DNA of 64,000 bases from Lactiplantibacillus mudanjiangensis (GCF_005405385.1 NZ_BJDY01000007.1:186001-250000), one strand, 5' to 3'. Shown: positions 1 to 8,412, counted from the first letter of the stretch. Notes: a model not told the origin generated them from the letters alone. Program-made: numbers and translations.

Positions 1-13
1 TCCCTGACCAAAC

Positions 14-46
14 AAAAAAAGCAACCTGTTAACAGATTGCTTTTTT
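14..46 (-). terminator. Rho-independent terminator after the two small membrane-protein genes
   Basis: On the minus strand GCAATCTG/CAGGTTGC-type arms flank a short TTAA loop and are followed by a run of seven T. It lies just downstream of the 31-codon gene at 56-151. Confidence 0.75.
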
Positions 47-55
47 CAAAAACTA

Positions 56-151
56 TCACTTCAAGGTCTTAGCTAATTTGACTAAGCTCATGATCGCTAC
101 GATCAATAACCCGGCTGTGGTCGCCGTTTGTGTTAATGGTTTTAATTTCAT
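56..151 (-). CDS. 31-residue single-pass membrane peptide
   Basis: This short gene reads MKLKPLTQTA..., followed by a hydrophobic stretch (GLLIVAIMSLV) and a basic end (KLAKTLK). The ATG at 151 is 5 bases after the stop of the upstream 90-residue gene. A GGAG ribosome site lies inside the end of that gene, so the two are probably translationally coupled, and a terminator follows directly. The form (one short membrane helix with positive ends) fits a small membrane peptide such as a transporter accessory subunit or a toxin-like peptide. No family is recognised and the function is unknown. Coding is supported by the ribosome site, spacing and terminator only. Confidence 0.55.
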   Translation of the reverse strand: MKLKPLTQTATTAGLLIVAIMSLVKLAKTLK

Positions 152-156
152 CTTGA

Positions 157-429
157 TCACTCCGAATCCTGTTGTGCTAACCACTGTTTAATCCCATAAA
201 TGAGACTAAAGATCAGGGTTAAGACCAACCATCCAATCCCAATCACCGCTAAAAATAGGCCTAATAATTGCCCCCGCAATGGCCAACTCGCAACCTGCCA
301 ATCATGCCAAAGGCCATTCAAAATCGGTCGGTGACGCAATAAATCAATGGGTATTTTTAAAAAGGCCAACATTAGACTATATCCAATCCAGCGAATGGCC
401 CTGAGCATCCCCCGTTTTAGTACTTGCAT
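157..429 (-). CDS. Small two-helix membrane protein, unknown function
   Basis: A 90-residue protein with a basic N-terminus, a first hydrophobic segment around residues 15-28 and a strong membrane segment around residues 55-80 (LLGLFLAVIGIGWLVLTLIF), ending in a polar tail. It is the first gene of a two-gene unit with the 31-codon peptide downstream, and a terminator closes the unit at 14-46. I do not recognise the family. A role in the cell envelope is only a guess from the topology. Confidence 0.6.
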   Translation of the reverse strand: MQVLKRGMLRAIRWIGYSLMLAFLKIPIDLLRHRPILNGLWHDWQVASWPLRGQLLGLFLAVIGIGWLVLTLIFSLIYGIKQWLAQQDSE

Positions 430-525
430 CGTCGCGTCCCCCTAACGTTAGCTTCAGTATAACGTAATTGACCGACCACGTAAAAAGGTGCTGGTTAAAC
501 GACAATACCGTCAACCATCACCCTT

Positions 526-813
526 TTAGTGCGAAGAAACTGCTTCGCGACTCCTTTTAGCCGTTCGTAAAACTTGATCAACCCAGCGCCGTGAATACCC
601 ATACTTTGCTGCCAAGACTTGTGAATTCGGCCGTGACTCACCCAGTTGGCTAATTCGAGTGGCGACAATTGCACTGTCATACAAATGTGCGGGAATATTT
701 AACCGCATTCCCCGGTACTGCTCGAAAAATTGCATGGTTGCTGGTAATCCAATCAAGTCGCTCATTGCGTGCATCAATGGATGAAATGCTTGACTATCCG
801 TTGGTAACGTCAT
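526..813 (-). CDS. Mor-type helix-turn-helix regulator, paralogue 1
   Basis: A 95-residue protein whose last third (AAKYGYSRRWVDQVLRTA) is the helix-turn-helix of Mor/C-type transcription activators. The N-terminal half (LMHAMSDLIGLPATMQFFEQY...) corresponds to the dimerisation part of that family. The start is supported by AAGGAGG seven to eight bases upstream. A second, diverged member lies just upstream in the same direction (911-1156), so the pair probably arose by duplication. Such proteins activate middle or late promoters in Mu-like phages, but stand-alone copies are common in lactobacilli. No phage genes are nearby. The target is unknown. Confidence 0.7.
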   Translation of the reverse strand: MTLPTDSQAFHPLMHAMSDLIGLPATMQFFEQYRGMRLNIPAHLYDSAIVATRISQLGESRPNSQVLAAKYGYSRRWVDQVLRTAKRSREAVSSH

Positions 814-910
814 GCGCGGACTCCTCCTTATGGTACTTGTTCATTATAGAAAAGCACCCTGACAACGACTAGGCACTTATAACTAGTCATTTTCCTTGTA
901 ACTGTCCCGA

Positions 911-1156
911 TTAATCACGTAGCATGCGTTTAACCCACCGTTCCGAATAGCCATAAGTACGTGCTAGCTCACGACTATTGTGCCCATTATATTCTGCTTT
1001 GATAATTGGAATGAGTTTTTGCCGGTTATATAAATGGGTCGGAAACGTCACTTGAATCCCAGCTTGTTGCTTAAAAATTTGTGCCACTTTTTCTGCGCCC
1101 ACTATCGTGTAAAGATCTGCATAAATCTCGTTAAGTGCCGCTACATTAATTGTCAT
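911..1156 (-). CDS. Mor-type helix-turn-helix regulator, paralogue 2
   Basis: An 81-residue protein starting MTINVAALNE. I chose the ATG at 1156 because a strong AAGGAGG lies at the right distance, although the reading frame stays open to 1210. The end (ARTYGYSERWVKRMLRD) is the Mor-family helix-turn-helix and aligns with residues 67-86 of the neighbouring 526-813 protein. The middle (VAQIFKQQAGIQVTFPTHLYNRQ) also matches that neighbour (MQFFEQYRGMRLNIPAHLYDS), so they are clear paralogues. The 97-base gap between them contains a possible TATAAT, so the downstream gene may have its own promoter. Confidence 0.7.
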   Translation of the reverse strand: MTINVAALNEIYADLYTIVGAEKVAQIFKQQAGIQVTFPTHLYNRQKLIPIIKAEYNGHNSRELARTYGYSERWVKRMLRD

Positions 1157-1235
1157 TTGACTCGCCTCCTTTTGATTTGATGCTTCTAGCATATCAAGTT
1201 GTCTAGACAAAATATGTCTACTTAAATAATTGAGA

Positions 1236-1269
1236 TAAAAAAATGACTAATCCGAGAATTAGTCATTTT
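1236..1269 (-). terminator. Terminator of the tannase gene
   Basis: The arms AATGACTAAT and ATTAGTCATT flank a short loop and are followed on the minus strand by a run of T. It starts 9 bases after the tannase stop codon and could also act on the other strand. Confidence 0.75.
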
Positions 1270-1277
1270 GTGCCACG

Positions 1278-2684
1278 CTATTTTTGACAAAGCCGATCAA
1301 TCCACGCAAACAATTGATCTAAATCATAATCACCACTGTGCGGCGTGTCCCATGGCAATGCGAAATCGACATCCAAACCACGATTTTTTAACAACGTCGC
1401 TAAAATCATCGGGATCGCAAAGGCCGTATCACGATCCGCAGCGCCATGGCGGATTCGCCAATGTGGCGCGATCGACCGTGTCGATTGCGTTTCACTTAAA
1501 TAAGTCACCGGATTAACCGCGGCAATCAATTCAGCCGGCGCGAGAACCGCGCTGACCTGTGTATGGGCCTGTGCAAAAGCCGTAAAGTGCTTAGCTGGTG
1601 TCGTCTTATCACCAAACAATGATGTTTCCGGACTACTGAGGGCTAAGTCATCAAAGGCTGGCACGGCCTTCATTCGGGTTAATGATGTTAGATATGCCGT
1701 GACATCCAGATCAGTAACCTGACCATCACTAACCGTAAAGCCCGCATACTTATGCACATCAACCCCTGCATCGACCGCGCGTTGACCAGCTGCCATCAAA
1801 TAATCTCGCATTAAGTCTTTGAATGGCCCATTACCCTGATCATCTAGCGTCAATGGTTGACCATTTTCAGCTGTTAAGTGAAGTCCATTTAAATAAGTAA
1901 TAAAATCAGCTTTCAACGTTGTGGATAACTGTTGTTGCTCAACCGTTAACGTCCCTTGCCAAGGAGTAAAGGTCATTTTACCATCACTCATCGCCATCTT
2001 TTGTCGGTACCAGTCATTGAGACCATTGAATTCCCATTCGTAAGCCATATCGGCATGTTCTAAATTATGAATTGGGCAATACGCTGAAACTGCAAAAATA
2101 TCATCACTAGCTTGAGCGGCACCTAAAGCGGCTAATGCCGGTTCAAAATAAGCCGCATTTCCAGACGCGCCCATTAACGCCGAAGTTGCCCCACCAGCAC
2201 TTGTCCCATTTGTCACGATACAGTCAACATCGCCAGGAATTCGATCGGCATTGGCTTTGACATAACGAACCGCTGCTTTCATATCCACAATAAATGCCGG
2301 CGCCTTGCCAATAAATTGTCCTTGCGCATCCGTTTGTGTACGCCCACGCAGACCAGCTGAAATCACGACATACCCGTGCGCTAACGCGGCTATGATTGTC
2401 TTGGCATTAGTTGGCCACTGCGTGTTTTCTGGATCATCTCGTGGTCCTGGCATGTAACCGCCAACCGTATTTGGCATCAAGATTGGTGCGGTATCGCGTT
2501 GATAACCATTAATCTTTGCCCCAGCAAAATACCCCGCTGGCACAAAGATATTCAGTTTTTGAATTGAATCAACTGGATCCGCTACATACGGAATATCCAT
2601 GGCGGCCTGATAATCGATCTTCTGGCGACCAAATTGACTTGTTCTTAACGTAAACTGGGTACTATCAAAACTTAGCTTTGCCAT
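1278..2684 (-). CDS. tanB: Tannase (tannin acylhydrolase), subtype B alpha/beta hydrolase
   Basis: A 468-residue intracellular serine esterase that hydrolyses galloyl esters of tannins, releasing gallate. It aligns along its length with my memory of L. plantarum TanB (469 residues). Shared blocks include ATAPILMPNTVGGY, the nucleophile elbow GTSAGG (Ser162), RIRHGAADRD (catalytic Asp417) and LPWDTPHSGDYD (catalytic His449). These sit one to two residues from the Ser163/Asp419/His451 triad of that enzyme. No signal peptide is seen. It is a single gene with its own terminator, and repeat A copy 1 lies upstream. Many substitutions relative to the remembered L. plantarum protein suggest a related species. 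Confidence 0.9.
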   Translation of the reverse strand: MAKLSFDSTQFTLRTSQFGRQKIDYQAAMDIPYVADPVDSIQKLNIFVPAGYFAGAKINGYQRDTAPILMPNTVGGYMPGPRDDPENTQWPTNAKTIIAALAHGYVVISAGLRGRTQTDAQGQFIGKAPAFIVDMKAAVRYVKANADRIPGDVDCIVTNGTSAGGATSALMGASGNAAYFEPALAALGAAQASDDIFAVSAYCPIHNLEHADMAYEWEFNGLNDWYRQKMAMSDGKMTFTPWQGTLTVEQQQLSTTLKADFITYLNGLHLTAENGQPLTLDDQGNGPFKDLMRDYLMAAGQRAVDAGVDVHKYAGFTVSDGQVTDLDVTAYLTSLTRMKAVPAFDDLALSSPETSLFGDKTTPAKHFTAFAQAHTQVSAVLAPAELIAAVNPVTYLSETQSTRSIAPHWRIRHGAADRDTAFAIPMILATLLKNRGLDVDFALPWDTPHSGDYDLDQLFAWIDRLCQK

Positions 2685-2808
2685 CTTGAACCCTCCAAAT
2701 TAACTTTAGTTACTTCAACTGTACTGGAAAATCACGACAATAATCAACTCGTTTTTGGCCGGCTATTATTCATATTCAGCATAACAAAAGGTCAAACATC
2801 ATATTTGA

Positions 2809-3070
2809 CACCTAAGGTTCGCCACATTCACTGTGACCTCACTCTCAGTTATGTTAGTGATGACTAAATTGACATCGCCAACTAACCGGAGCCAGCCAGT
2901 GATGGCGCCGGCCGTGCAAACATCGTTAGTCCGGGTGATTTTCCCGGACTTATGATGTGGACGACTTTTGAGACTAGCGGTTTTGGCTAGGCTTAAAAGC
3001 GAGGTGGAAGCCCGCTTTTTGGCTGGAGCCGGTCCCCACAGCCGGCAGAATCACTGGATGGCGTAGGTGA
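2809..3070 (-). repeat. Structured interspersed repeat A, copy 1 (right module plus collapsed left module)
   Basis: The right module (about 2888-3066) is complete. Its inverted ends GCCAGCCAGTGAT and ATCACTGGATGGC enclose the nested pair GCCGGCCGTG/CACAGCCGGC. The left module is reduced to its two ends, so its whole cloverleaf has been lost. The copy sits between the EamA gene terminator and the tannase promoter region. The strand is given so that all copies read in the direction of the gene whose 3' flank they occupy. Confidence 0.8.
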
Positions 3071-3097
3071 CCATTTTAAGCTTTAGTCAGCATAATA

Positions 3098-3131
3098 AAA
3101 AAGCGTTTGGGACAAGGCCCAAACGCTTTTG
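3098..3131 (-). terminator. Terminator of the EamA gene, bidirectional form
   Basis: A 13-base perfect stem AAAAGCGTTTGGG/CCCAAACGCTTTT with a short loop. It lies 150 bases after the EamA stop codon, with repeat B copy 1 between the two. Confidence 0.8.
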
Positions 3132-3150
3132 CTATCTCCGAATTTTTATA

Positions 3151-3270
3151 GTCGAAACGTGCGACAAAAGACTGCTCCCTCCGCTTAGCTACGAAATACG
3201 AAGGATTGAAAGTACATAATCATTCGTATTCCTAGGCTATGCTCGGTAGCAAATCGTCTTCTGTCCCACT
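3151..3270 (-). repeat. Covarying hairpin element B, copy 1 (3'-untranslated region)
   Basis: A long imperfect hairpin between the EamA stop codon and its terminator. It shares with copy 2 (39684-39800) the patches GTCGAAACGTGC, CTCCGCTTAGCTACG and CTAGGCTATGCTCG. The terminal stem here is AATACGAAGGATT/AATCATTCGTATT. In copy 2 the same place holds unrelated arms that also pair. The sequence between conserved patches therefore changes while pairing is kept. Confidence 0.75.
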
Positions 3271-3279
3271 CTCCAATAT

Positions 3280-4182
3280 TTAAGACTTAACCACAATTTT
3301 TTGTGTCGCCCAAAATTGTAAGAACGTCACGCCAACAATTAAGATAGCCCCAATAATACCGATCCAATTAAAATGTACACTTAAAAATAAGGCACTTAAA
3401 ATCGTCGCCGACAACGGTTCAATCGCCCCCAGAACACTTGCCGTTGTGGGATAAATATACGCCAAACTTTGTAAGAAGCACAAATAAGCAAACATGGTCC
3501 CGAAGATGACCACAAACCCAACTTCCAACCAGGCCATTAACGGTAACACTGGCCAAATTCGCCAAGCACCAGTGGCTAAACTAACGAGTACCCCACCGAT
3601 CAACATTGACCATCCCACAATCGGGACCGCACCGTAAGTTTTTAAGAGTTGCGTGGGCATCAATGTGTACACGGCCGCACCAACTGCCGCCAACAAGCCC
3701 CAAACAACCGCCACTACCGGTAGAGCTAATGAATCCAAGCGGCCTTCAGTCACAATTAAGACCGTCCCCAATATGGCCGAAAATACTGAAATCATATCAA
3801 TCTTGCTAGGAATCTGCCACAATTTTAATGCTAAATAGATGATGATGATCACCGGTGATAAAAATTGCAGAATCGCTGCTGTGGCCGCATTGCCAGTACT
3901 AATCGCCATAAAATACGTTAATTGGACCGCCGCCATTCCACACAAGCTAAAACTCACTAATTTTATCGTGGCCTGCCGTGAATGAAAGACCCAACCGATT
4001 TGAGTCTGCGTCAGCGCCCCGTATCCAAGTAATAATAGTCCCGAAACAACCATCCGCAATGAGACTAACCACAATGGATCGATGTTAGTTGTTTCAAATA
4101 GATGCTGGGCAACCGTTCCGGAACTCCCCCACAAAAATGGCCCACTACTGGCCAAGATTAAGCCAACAGTTTTCTTTTGCAT
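3280..4182 (-). CDS. EamA/DMT-family transporter
   Basis: A 300-residue integral membrane protein with about ten hydrophobic helices in two EamA-type halves. The N-terminal LILASSGPFLWGSSGTVAQ is typical of the drug/metabolite transporter superfamily. The second half ends in GAIEPLSATILSALFLSV, the usual signature of the EamA repeat. Relatives export amino acids or other metabolites across the cytoplasmic membrane. The start is 19 bases after the stop of the M20 peptidase gene, so the two form an operon in which the peptidase product may supply the export substrate (inference). The substrate is not visible from the sequence. Confidence 0.85.
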   Translation of the reverse strand: MQKKTVGLILASSGPFLWGSSGTVAQHLFETTNIDPLWLVSLRMVVSGLLLLGYGALTQTQIGWVFHSRQATIKLVSFSLCGMAAVQLTYFMAISTGNAATAAILQFLSPVIIIIYLALKLWQIPSKIDMISVFSAILGTVLIVTEGRLDSLALPVVAVVWGLLAAVGAAVYTLMPTQLLKTYGAVPIVGWSMLIGGVLVSLATGAWRIWPVLPLMAWLEVGFVVIFGTMFAYLCFLQSLAYIYPTTASVLGAIEPLSATILSALFLSVHFNWIGIIGAILIVGVTFLQFWATQKIVVKS

Positions 4183-4201
4183 CGAATCCCCCCTAATCCA
4201 A

Positions 4202-5554
4202 CTAGCCTAACACGTCAGCCAAGTGATTGGCTAGCTCATAACTGACTTTAATCCCGTTCACAAATGCCGCTTCGGTTAAGTTCTCGTTGGGCGCATGATT
4301 ATGTTGATCAAAGTTAGCGTAGGGAATCGTCACGACCGGTACCTCTAAGCAATCGGTCCAAACATAATTCGGTACCGTTCCGGGCATCATCGGTTCAATC
4401 ACAACATTGCCAGTTGCTAACTTGATGATTGCCGCAATTTGCTTAATTTTGGCCTGATTCAAATGCGTCACGCTGACCGGAATGCGGCCCCGAATCGTTA
4501 AGGTTAATTGACCTTTAGCCAGTTCTGGCGCCAACAATTGGCGTAAATCCGCCTCAATGGCAGGAATCGACTGTTGACCAACCAAACGGCAGTCAATTTT
4601 AGCTGTGGCTTGGTGTGGAATGATCGTCTTGAATTGATCACCGACCGCTCCGGCTTGAAAACTATTGATATTAAACGTTGGTTCAAACATTAACCGTTGA
4701 TAATAGTCGCGTTTTGTCGGCACAGCCGCTAGACCTAATTGTTGGGCGATGGCCACCGCATCAAATGGCAGCGCATCGATTAAATCCCACGGAATGTCGA
4801 CTTCGCTTGGGACACCATCGTAAAAGTGCGGTAACTGAACGCGACCATGCTGCACTAACCGATCAAGGGTTTGCGTTAAGACACTGACTGCATTGGGCAT
4901 GACATTACCGGCATTTCCCGAATGATTATCGACTTGCCCCGTTGTCGCAGTAAGTTCAAATCCGAATAGGCCACGATTGCCTAACCGCAAGACGTGTTGT
5001 CCCGACTGACTCATCGATCCGTCAACGACGACCGCTAGCTCAACTGCCGCCAACAAACTGTCTTTCAGTTTTTCAACCGTTTCGGCTAAATGTAAACTCC
5101 CTTGTTCTTCTTCACCTTCAATGAAAAAAGCAGCTGAAAACGGTAGTTGATCATGTTGTTGTAAATATGTATCAAAACCTAGAATTTGTGCTAGCAGTTG
5201 ACCTTTATTATCGCCAATCCCCCGCCCATAGAAACGCCCGTTGCGAGCAGTTAGTTCGAACGGTTTACTATCCCACAAGGTTAAGTCGCCAGGTGCCATC
5301 GTGTCATAATGTCCGTAAAACAAAACTGTCCGCTCACTAGCCCCAGCTATTTTGCCCACAATCGCTGGCGCACCGGTTGTCGGTACCACATCCACACTGG
5401 CATTTAGTAAGTGTTCCAACAGATTAACCAAATATTGACCGCCAGCTGGCAATTGCGATGTCGAACGGCTAACCGTATCAAACCCGATTAATTGTCGTAA
5501 ACGATCCTTATAAACTGTCAAATGTGTTTGAATCAATTGATCACGAGTCATCAT
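4202..5554 (-). CDS. M20 family zinc metallopeptidase (ArgE/DapE/ACY1 type)
   Basis: A 450-residue cytoplasmic hydrolase. The metal and catalytic residues of clan MH are visible: GHYDTM (His82, Asp84), GDNKG (bridging Asp115), EGEEEQGS (general base Glu148, ligand Glu149) and a C-terminal His in the NHAPNE segment. A lid dimerisation domain occupies roughly residues 200-320. The family hydrolyses peptide or N-acyl amino acid bonds, and the closest subgroup by eye is the CNDP/dipeptidase-like M20 enzymes. Two adjacent ATG codons begin the gene behind a GGGATG site. It is co-transcribed with the EamA transporter. The exact substrate is open. Confidence 0.85.
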   Translation of the reverse strand: MMTRDQLIQTHLTVYKDRLRQLIGFDTVSRSTSQLPAGGQYLVNLLEHLLNASVDVVPTTGAPAIVGKIAGASERTVLFYGHYDTMAPGDLTLWDSKPFELTARNGRFYGRGIGDNKGQLLAQILGFDTYLQQHDQLPFSAAFFIEGEEEQGSLHLAETVEKLKDSLLAAVELAVVVDGSMSQSGQHVLRLGNRGLFGFELTATTGQVDNHSGNAGNVMPNAVSVLTQTLDRLVQHGRVQLPHFYDGVPSEVDIPWDLIDALPFDAVAIAQQLGLAAVPTKRDYYQRLMFEPTFNINSFQAGAVGDQFKTIIPHQATAKIDCRLVGQQSIPAIEADLRQLLAPELAKGQLTLTIRGRIPVSVTHLNQAKIKQIAAIIKLATGNVVIEPMMPGTVPNYVWTDCLEVPVVTIPYANFDQHNHAPNENLTEAAFVNGIKVSYELANHLADVLG

Positions 5555-5658
5555 TTACTGCACATCCCTTCATAAATTTAGTATACCGCACGCTACTAGC
5601 CAATTGACAATTCACTTTTAGTCGACTACGCTATTAACGAAAAAAGGAGTTATCGGGG

Positions 5659-6360
5659 ATGCGACATCAAAGAGTAATCAATTGGGCATTAGGACTATTC
5701 GCCATTATTTTTATCGGTGGGGCTTTAATCATTCCAACGCCAACGATTAAAAAACAAGTCACCACATTTAGCAACTTATTCACCGGACAATCAACGACTA
5801 AAGCACCTAGTCATCAGGTCGCTGATTCCAAATTGGGCCAAAAATATCAACTATCAACTAGTGACCTAGCCACGCTCAACAACTTAAAAGTGACTGGTAT
5901 TGGTGACTCGATCATGGTGCGAACCACGTCAGACTTAAAAGCGGTTCTTGGACAATTCACGGTAAACGCCAAAGTTGGTCGCCAAGTTTCTGCGGCGCCA
6001 GCCATCATCACACAGTTAAAAGACAATCAACAGCTCGCCAAAAATGTGCTAATCAACTTGGGGACTAATGGTCCTACCGACACACAAACAATTGATAGTA
6101 TTATTAACCAGATTGGTCAGCATCATGAAATCTTCTGGGTAAATACACGGGTACCCGGTAAAGCTTGGCAAGACAGTAATAATCAATTAATCGCCACAGC
6201 AGCTAAAAAATATGCCAATGTGCATTTAGTTGATTGGTTGTATGTTAGTCAAGATAATCGAAATTGGTTTATCGATGACAACCTCCACCCCAATACCTTG
6301 GGAGAACGAGAATATACGTCAACTGTCGGTCAAGCGCTAGCTAAATATGGTCGTAAATAA
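5659..6360 (+). CDS. Membrane-anchored SGNH/GDSL hydrolase, OatA C-domain-like
   Basis: A 233-residue protein with one N-terminal membrane helix (about residues 9-27), a Thr/Ser linker and an extracellular SGNH domain. Block I is GIGDSIM (Ser84), the NLGTNGPT segment is block III, and DDNLHPN supplies Asp207 and His210 of the triad. The domain resembles the extracellular part of peptidoglycan O-acetyltransferase OatA, but the acyltransferase-3 membrane domain is missing. It may act on acetyl groups of cell-wall polymers (inference). It is transcribed alone, divergent from the M20 gene, and has a strong terminator. Confidence 0.8.
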   Translation: MRHQRVINWALGLFAIIFIGGALIIPTPTIKKQVTTFSNLFTGQSTTKAPSHQVADSKLGQKYQLSTSDLATLNNLKVTGIGDSIMVRTTSDLKAVLGQFTVNAKVGRQVSAAPAIITQLKDNQQLAKNVLINLGTNGPTDTQTIDSIINQIGQHHEIFWVNTRVPGKAWQDSNNQLIATAAKKYANVHLVDWLYVSQDNRNWFIDDNLHPNTLGEREYTSTVGQALAKYGRK

Positions 6361-6364
6361 TTGT

Positions 6365-6410
6365 AAAAGACACGTTTCAACTACGTCATCGTAGCTAAAA
6401 CGTGTCTTTT
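6365..6410 (+). terminator. Shared terminator of two convergent genes
   Basis: The stem AAAAGACACGTTT/AAACGTGTCTTTT encloses a second small hairpin (CTACG/CGTAG). It serves the SGNH gene and overlaps the stop codon of the convergent HxlR-like gene. Confidence 0.8.
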
Positions 6411-6711
6411 ATTGCATCGCTGTAATAACTTGATCGCCCCAGGCCTCTAGCATCATTAAACTCTGTTGAAACTGTTCCCCAGCTGGGGTTAACGCATAGG
6501 TATAATTTGGCGTAGAAACGACCAAATCAAGTTGTTCTAACTTCGCCAACACCGTTAACAACTTGAGCGTGGAAATGCCACGAACTTGTTGCCGTAATCC
6601 CATAAATCCAGCTGGCGTAGTGGTTAGATTGCAGATTGTTAACGCATTCCATTTATCTGTTAACAAGGCTAATCCCACCTTGGTGCCAATATTCAAATCA
6701 CGCATGACCAC
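6409..6711 (-). CDS. HxlR-like winged-helix regulator
   Basis: About 100 residues with the HxlR layout: LLTDKWNALTICNLTTTPAGF, then a recognition part (RGISTLKLLTVLAKLEQLDLV) and the beta wing YTYALTPAGEQF. The frame is open to a GTG at 6732, but that codon has no ribosome site. AAGGAG lies 9 bases before the GTG at 6711, which I take as the start, with the ATG at 6705 as an alternative. It lacks a clear cysteine redox sensor. It stands alone, so its target is unknown; the neighbouring oppA operon is possible. Confidence 0.7.
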   Translation of the reverse strand: MVMRDLNIGTKVGLALLTDKWNALTICNLTTTPAGFMGLRQQVRGISTLKLLTVLAKLEQLDLVVSTPNYTYALTPAGEQFQQSLMMLEAWGDQVITAMQ

Positions 6712-6789
6712 AACCAACGACTCCTTTATCACTTAGATGGCTTTAGTTTAGCCGGTCACGCCGTCAATTGCGAGTTTGAAGTTCGCAAC

Positions 6790-8412
6790 TTATTTAAAAG
6801 TTGCCCGTGTATAATCATTTTCACCAACTGAATGATAAACGACCCCAGTTAATTTTGAACTCACTAAATGACTCTCCGTCATGTTGTATAGTGGGACCAC
6901 CGCAGCCGTGGTATTCAATCGTTGCGCCGCGGTCCGCATATTTTGCCAATAAGCCTTGGTGTTCGTTGCGTTTTTACCATGCGCCGCGGTGATCTGTGCA
7001 TTAAAGACCGAATCAGTATATTTCCCATAATTTTGCGGATTGTTCTTGGTTAAGATATCAAAGAATGACACCGGATCTGCATAATCTGCCAACCACAAAG
7101 CATATTGCATGTCATAGTTTCCAGATGAAACGGCCGCACTTTCAGCCTTTTCTGGTACTGATGAAACGGTCACCTTGGCACCGCTCAGATTCTGTTCAAC
7201 CGCCGCTTGAACAAATTGCGTGATTGTTTTGGAAACCGATGTATCATCACCGACTAACTTCAACGTTACCGACTTTTTACCCAATTGCTTTAAGCCCTTT
7301 TTCCAAAGTTGTTGCGCTTTTTTGACGTTATAGCGTGCCGTATTGGCCGTTTCAGTTCCGAAGTCTTTACCGGTCGTCGGATCAGTCACTAACGTTGGTG
7401 TCACATAGTTATGCGCCGCCGTTGAACCGTCACTCAAGACTTTTTTGGTCAAGCTGTTCTTGTTCAAAACTAAATTCAGCGCTTGTCGTAAGTATTGATT
7501 ATGTAAAGCATGATTTTTCGCCATGTTAAGTCGCAAATAATAGGTCCCGGCTTTGCTGACGTGTTTTAAGTGCTTATCGTGCTGTAACCCTTGCGCGGTA
7601 GCTCCCGTCACGGTGACATCATCCAACTTGCCTTGTGAAAATAAGTTATGCGCCGTTGTCGAGTCCTTAACAACTTGCATCGTCATCTTGTTAAGTTTAA
7701 TAGCCGATTTATCGTAATAATATGTATTTTTAACCAGGTTCCAACTATCGTTCGTTCCAGTCCACCCTTTGACGGTAAACGGCCCATTGTAAGCCATTTT
7801 AGTACTAGTTGTGCCATAATTTTTCCCATACTTCGCCACTACTTGGTGATTTTGTGGGAAGAAAGCCGGCATCGTCAACATCTTACTCAAATATGGCATT
7901 GCCCGTGATAACGTCACTTTCAACGTCGTCTTGTTGACCGCCTGAACACCTAACGTCTTCGTGGCCTTTTTTCCCGCTGAAATTTGGGTGGCATTTTTGA
8001 TTCCTTCGTAAATGTAACTATAGCCCGACGTCGACGTTGAGCTCACCGATCGCCGCCATGCGGTCACAAAATCTTGGGCCGTGACCTGATCACCATTATT
8101 CCACTTGGCATTTTTCCGTAAATGGAACGTGTAGGTCTTGCCATTGTTGGTTGGTTTCACAACTTTAGTTGCCATCGCCCCAACCACTTTATTTTTAGAA
8201 TTGACCCGATATAGGCCTTCCATGGATTGTTGTAAAACATTCCATTGCGTCAACGTTGCCGTGTTCGACGTGTCCAATGATGTCAAATCAGTATCTTGCA
8301 TCAGATGCAGCGTCTTTTGTTTCGATGTTTGTGCCTTAGCTTGTCCACAGGCCGCTAAACCACCAGCCATTAAGACTAAGCTACCAGCAACCACTAATTG
8401 TTTAATTTTCAT
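6790..8412 (-). CDS. Oligopeptide-binding lipoprotein (OppA family)
   Basis: A 540-residue extracellular solute-binding protein, family 5. The N-terminus has a lipoprotein signal ending in LAAC, so Cys22 is the lipidated residue. The SBP_bac_5 domain follows (WNVLQQSMEGLYR near the start, FHLRKNAKWNNGD typical of the family). No permease or ATPase genes are adjacent, so it must work with Opp transporter subunits encoded elsewhere. The start codon is 12 bases after the peptidase gene, making a two-gene operon under the T-box leader at 9352-9632. It probably captures peptides that supply the amino acid sensed by that leader. Confidence 0.88.
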   Translation of the reverse strand: MKIKQLVVAGSLVLMAGGLAACGQAKAQTSKQKTLHLMQDTDLTSLDTSNTATLTQWNVLQQSMEGLYRVNSKNKVVGAMATKVVKPTNNGKTYTFHLRKNAKWNNGDQVTAQDFVTAWRRSVSSTSTSGYSYIYEGIKNATQISAGKKATKTLGVQAVNKTTLKVTLSRAMPYLSKMLTMPAFFPQNHQVVAKYGKNYGTTSTKMAYNGPFTVKGWTGTNDSWNLVKNTYYYDKSAIKLNKMTMQVVKDSTTAHNLFSQGKLDDVTVTGATAQGLQHDKHLKHVSKAGTYYLRLNMAKNHALHNQYLRQALNLVLNKNSLTKKVLSDGSTAAHNYVTPTLVTDPTTGKDFGTETANTARYNVKKAQQLWKKGLKQLGKKSVTLKLVGDDTSVSKTITQFVQAAVEQNLSGAKVTVSSVPEKAESAAVSSGNYDMQYALWLADYADPVSFFDILTKNNPQNYGKYTDSVFNAQITAAHGKNATNTKAYWQNMRTAAQRLNTTAAVVPLYNMTESHLVSSKLTGVVYHSVGENDYTRATFK

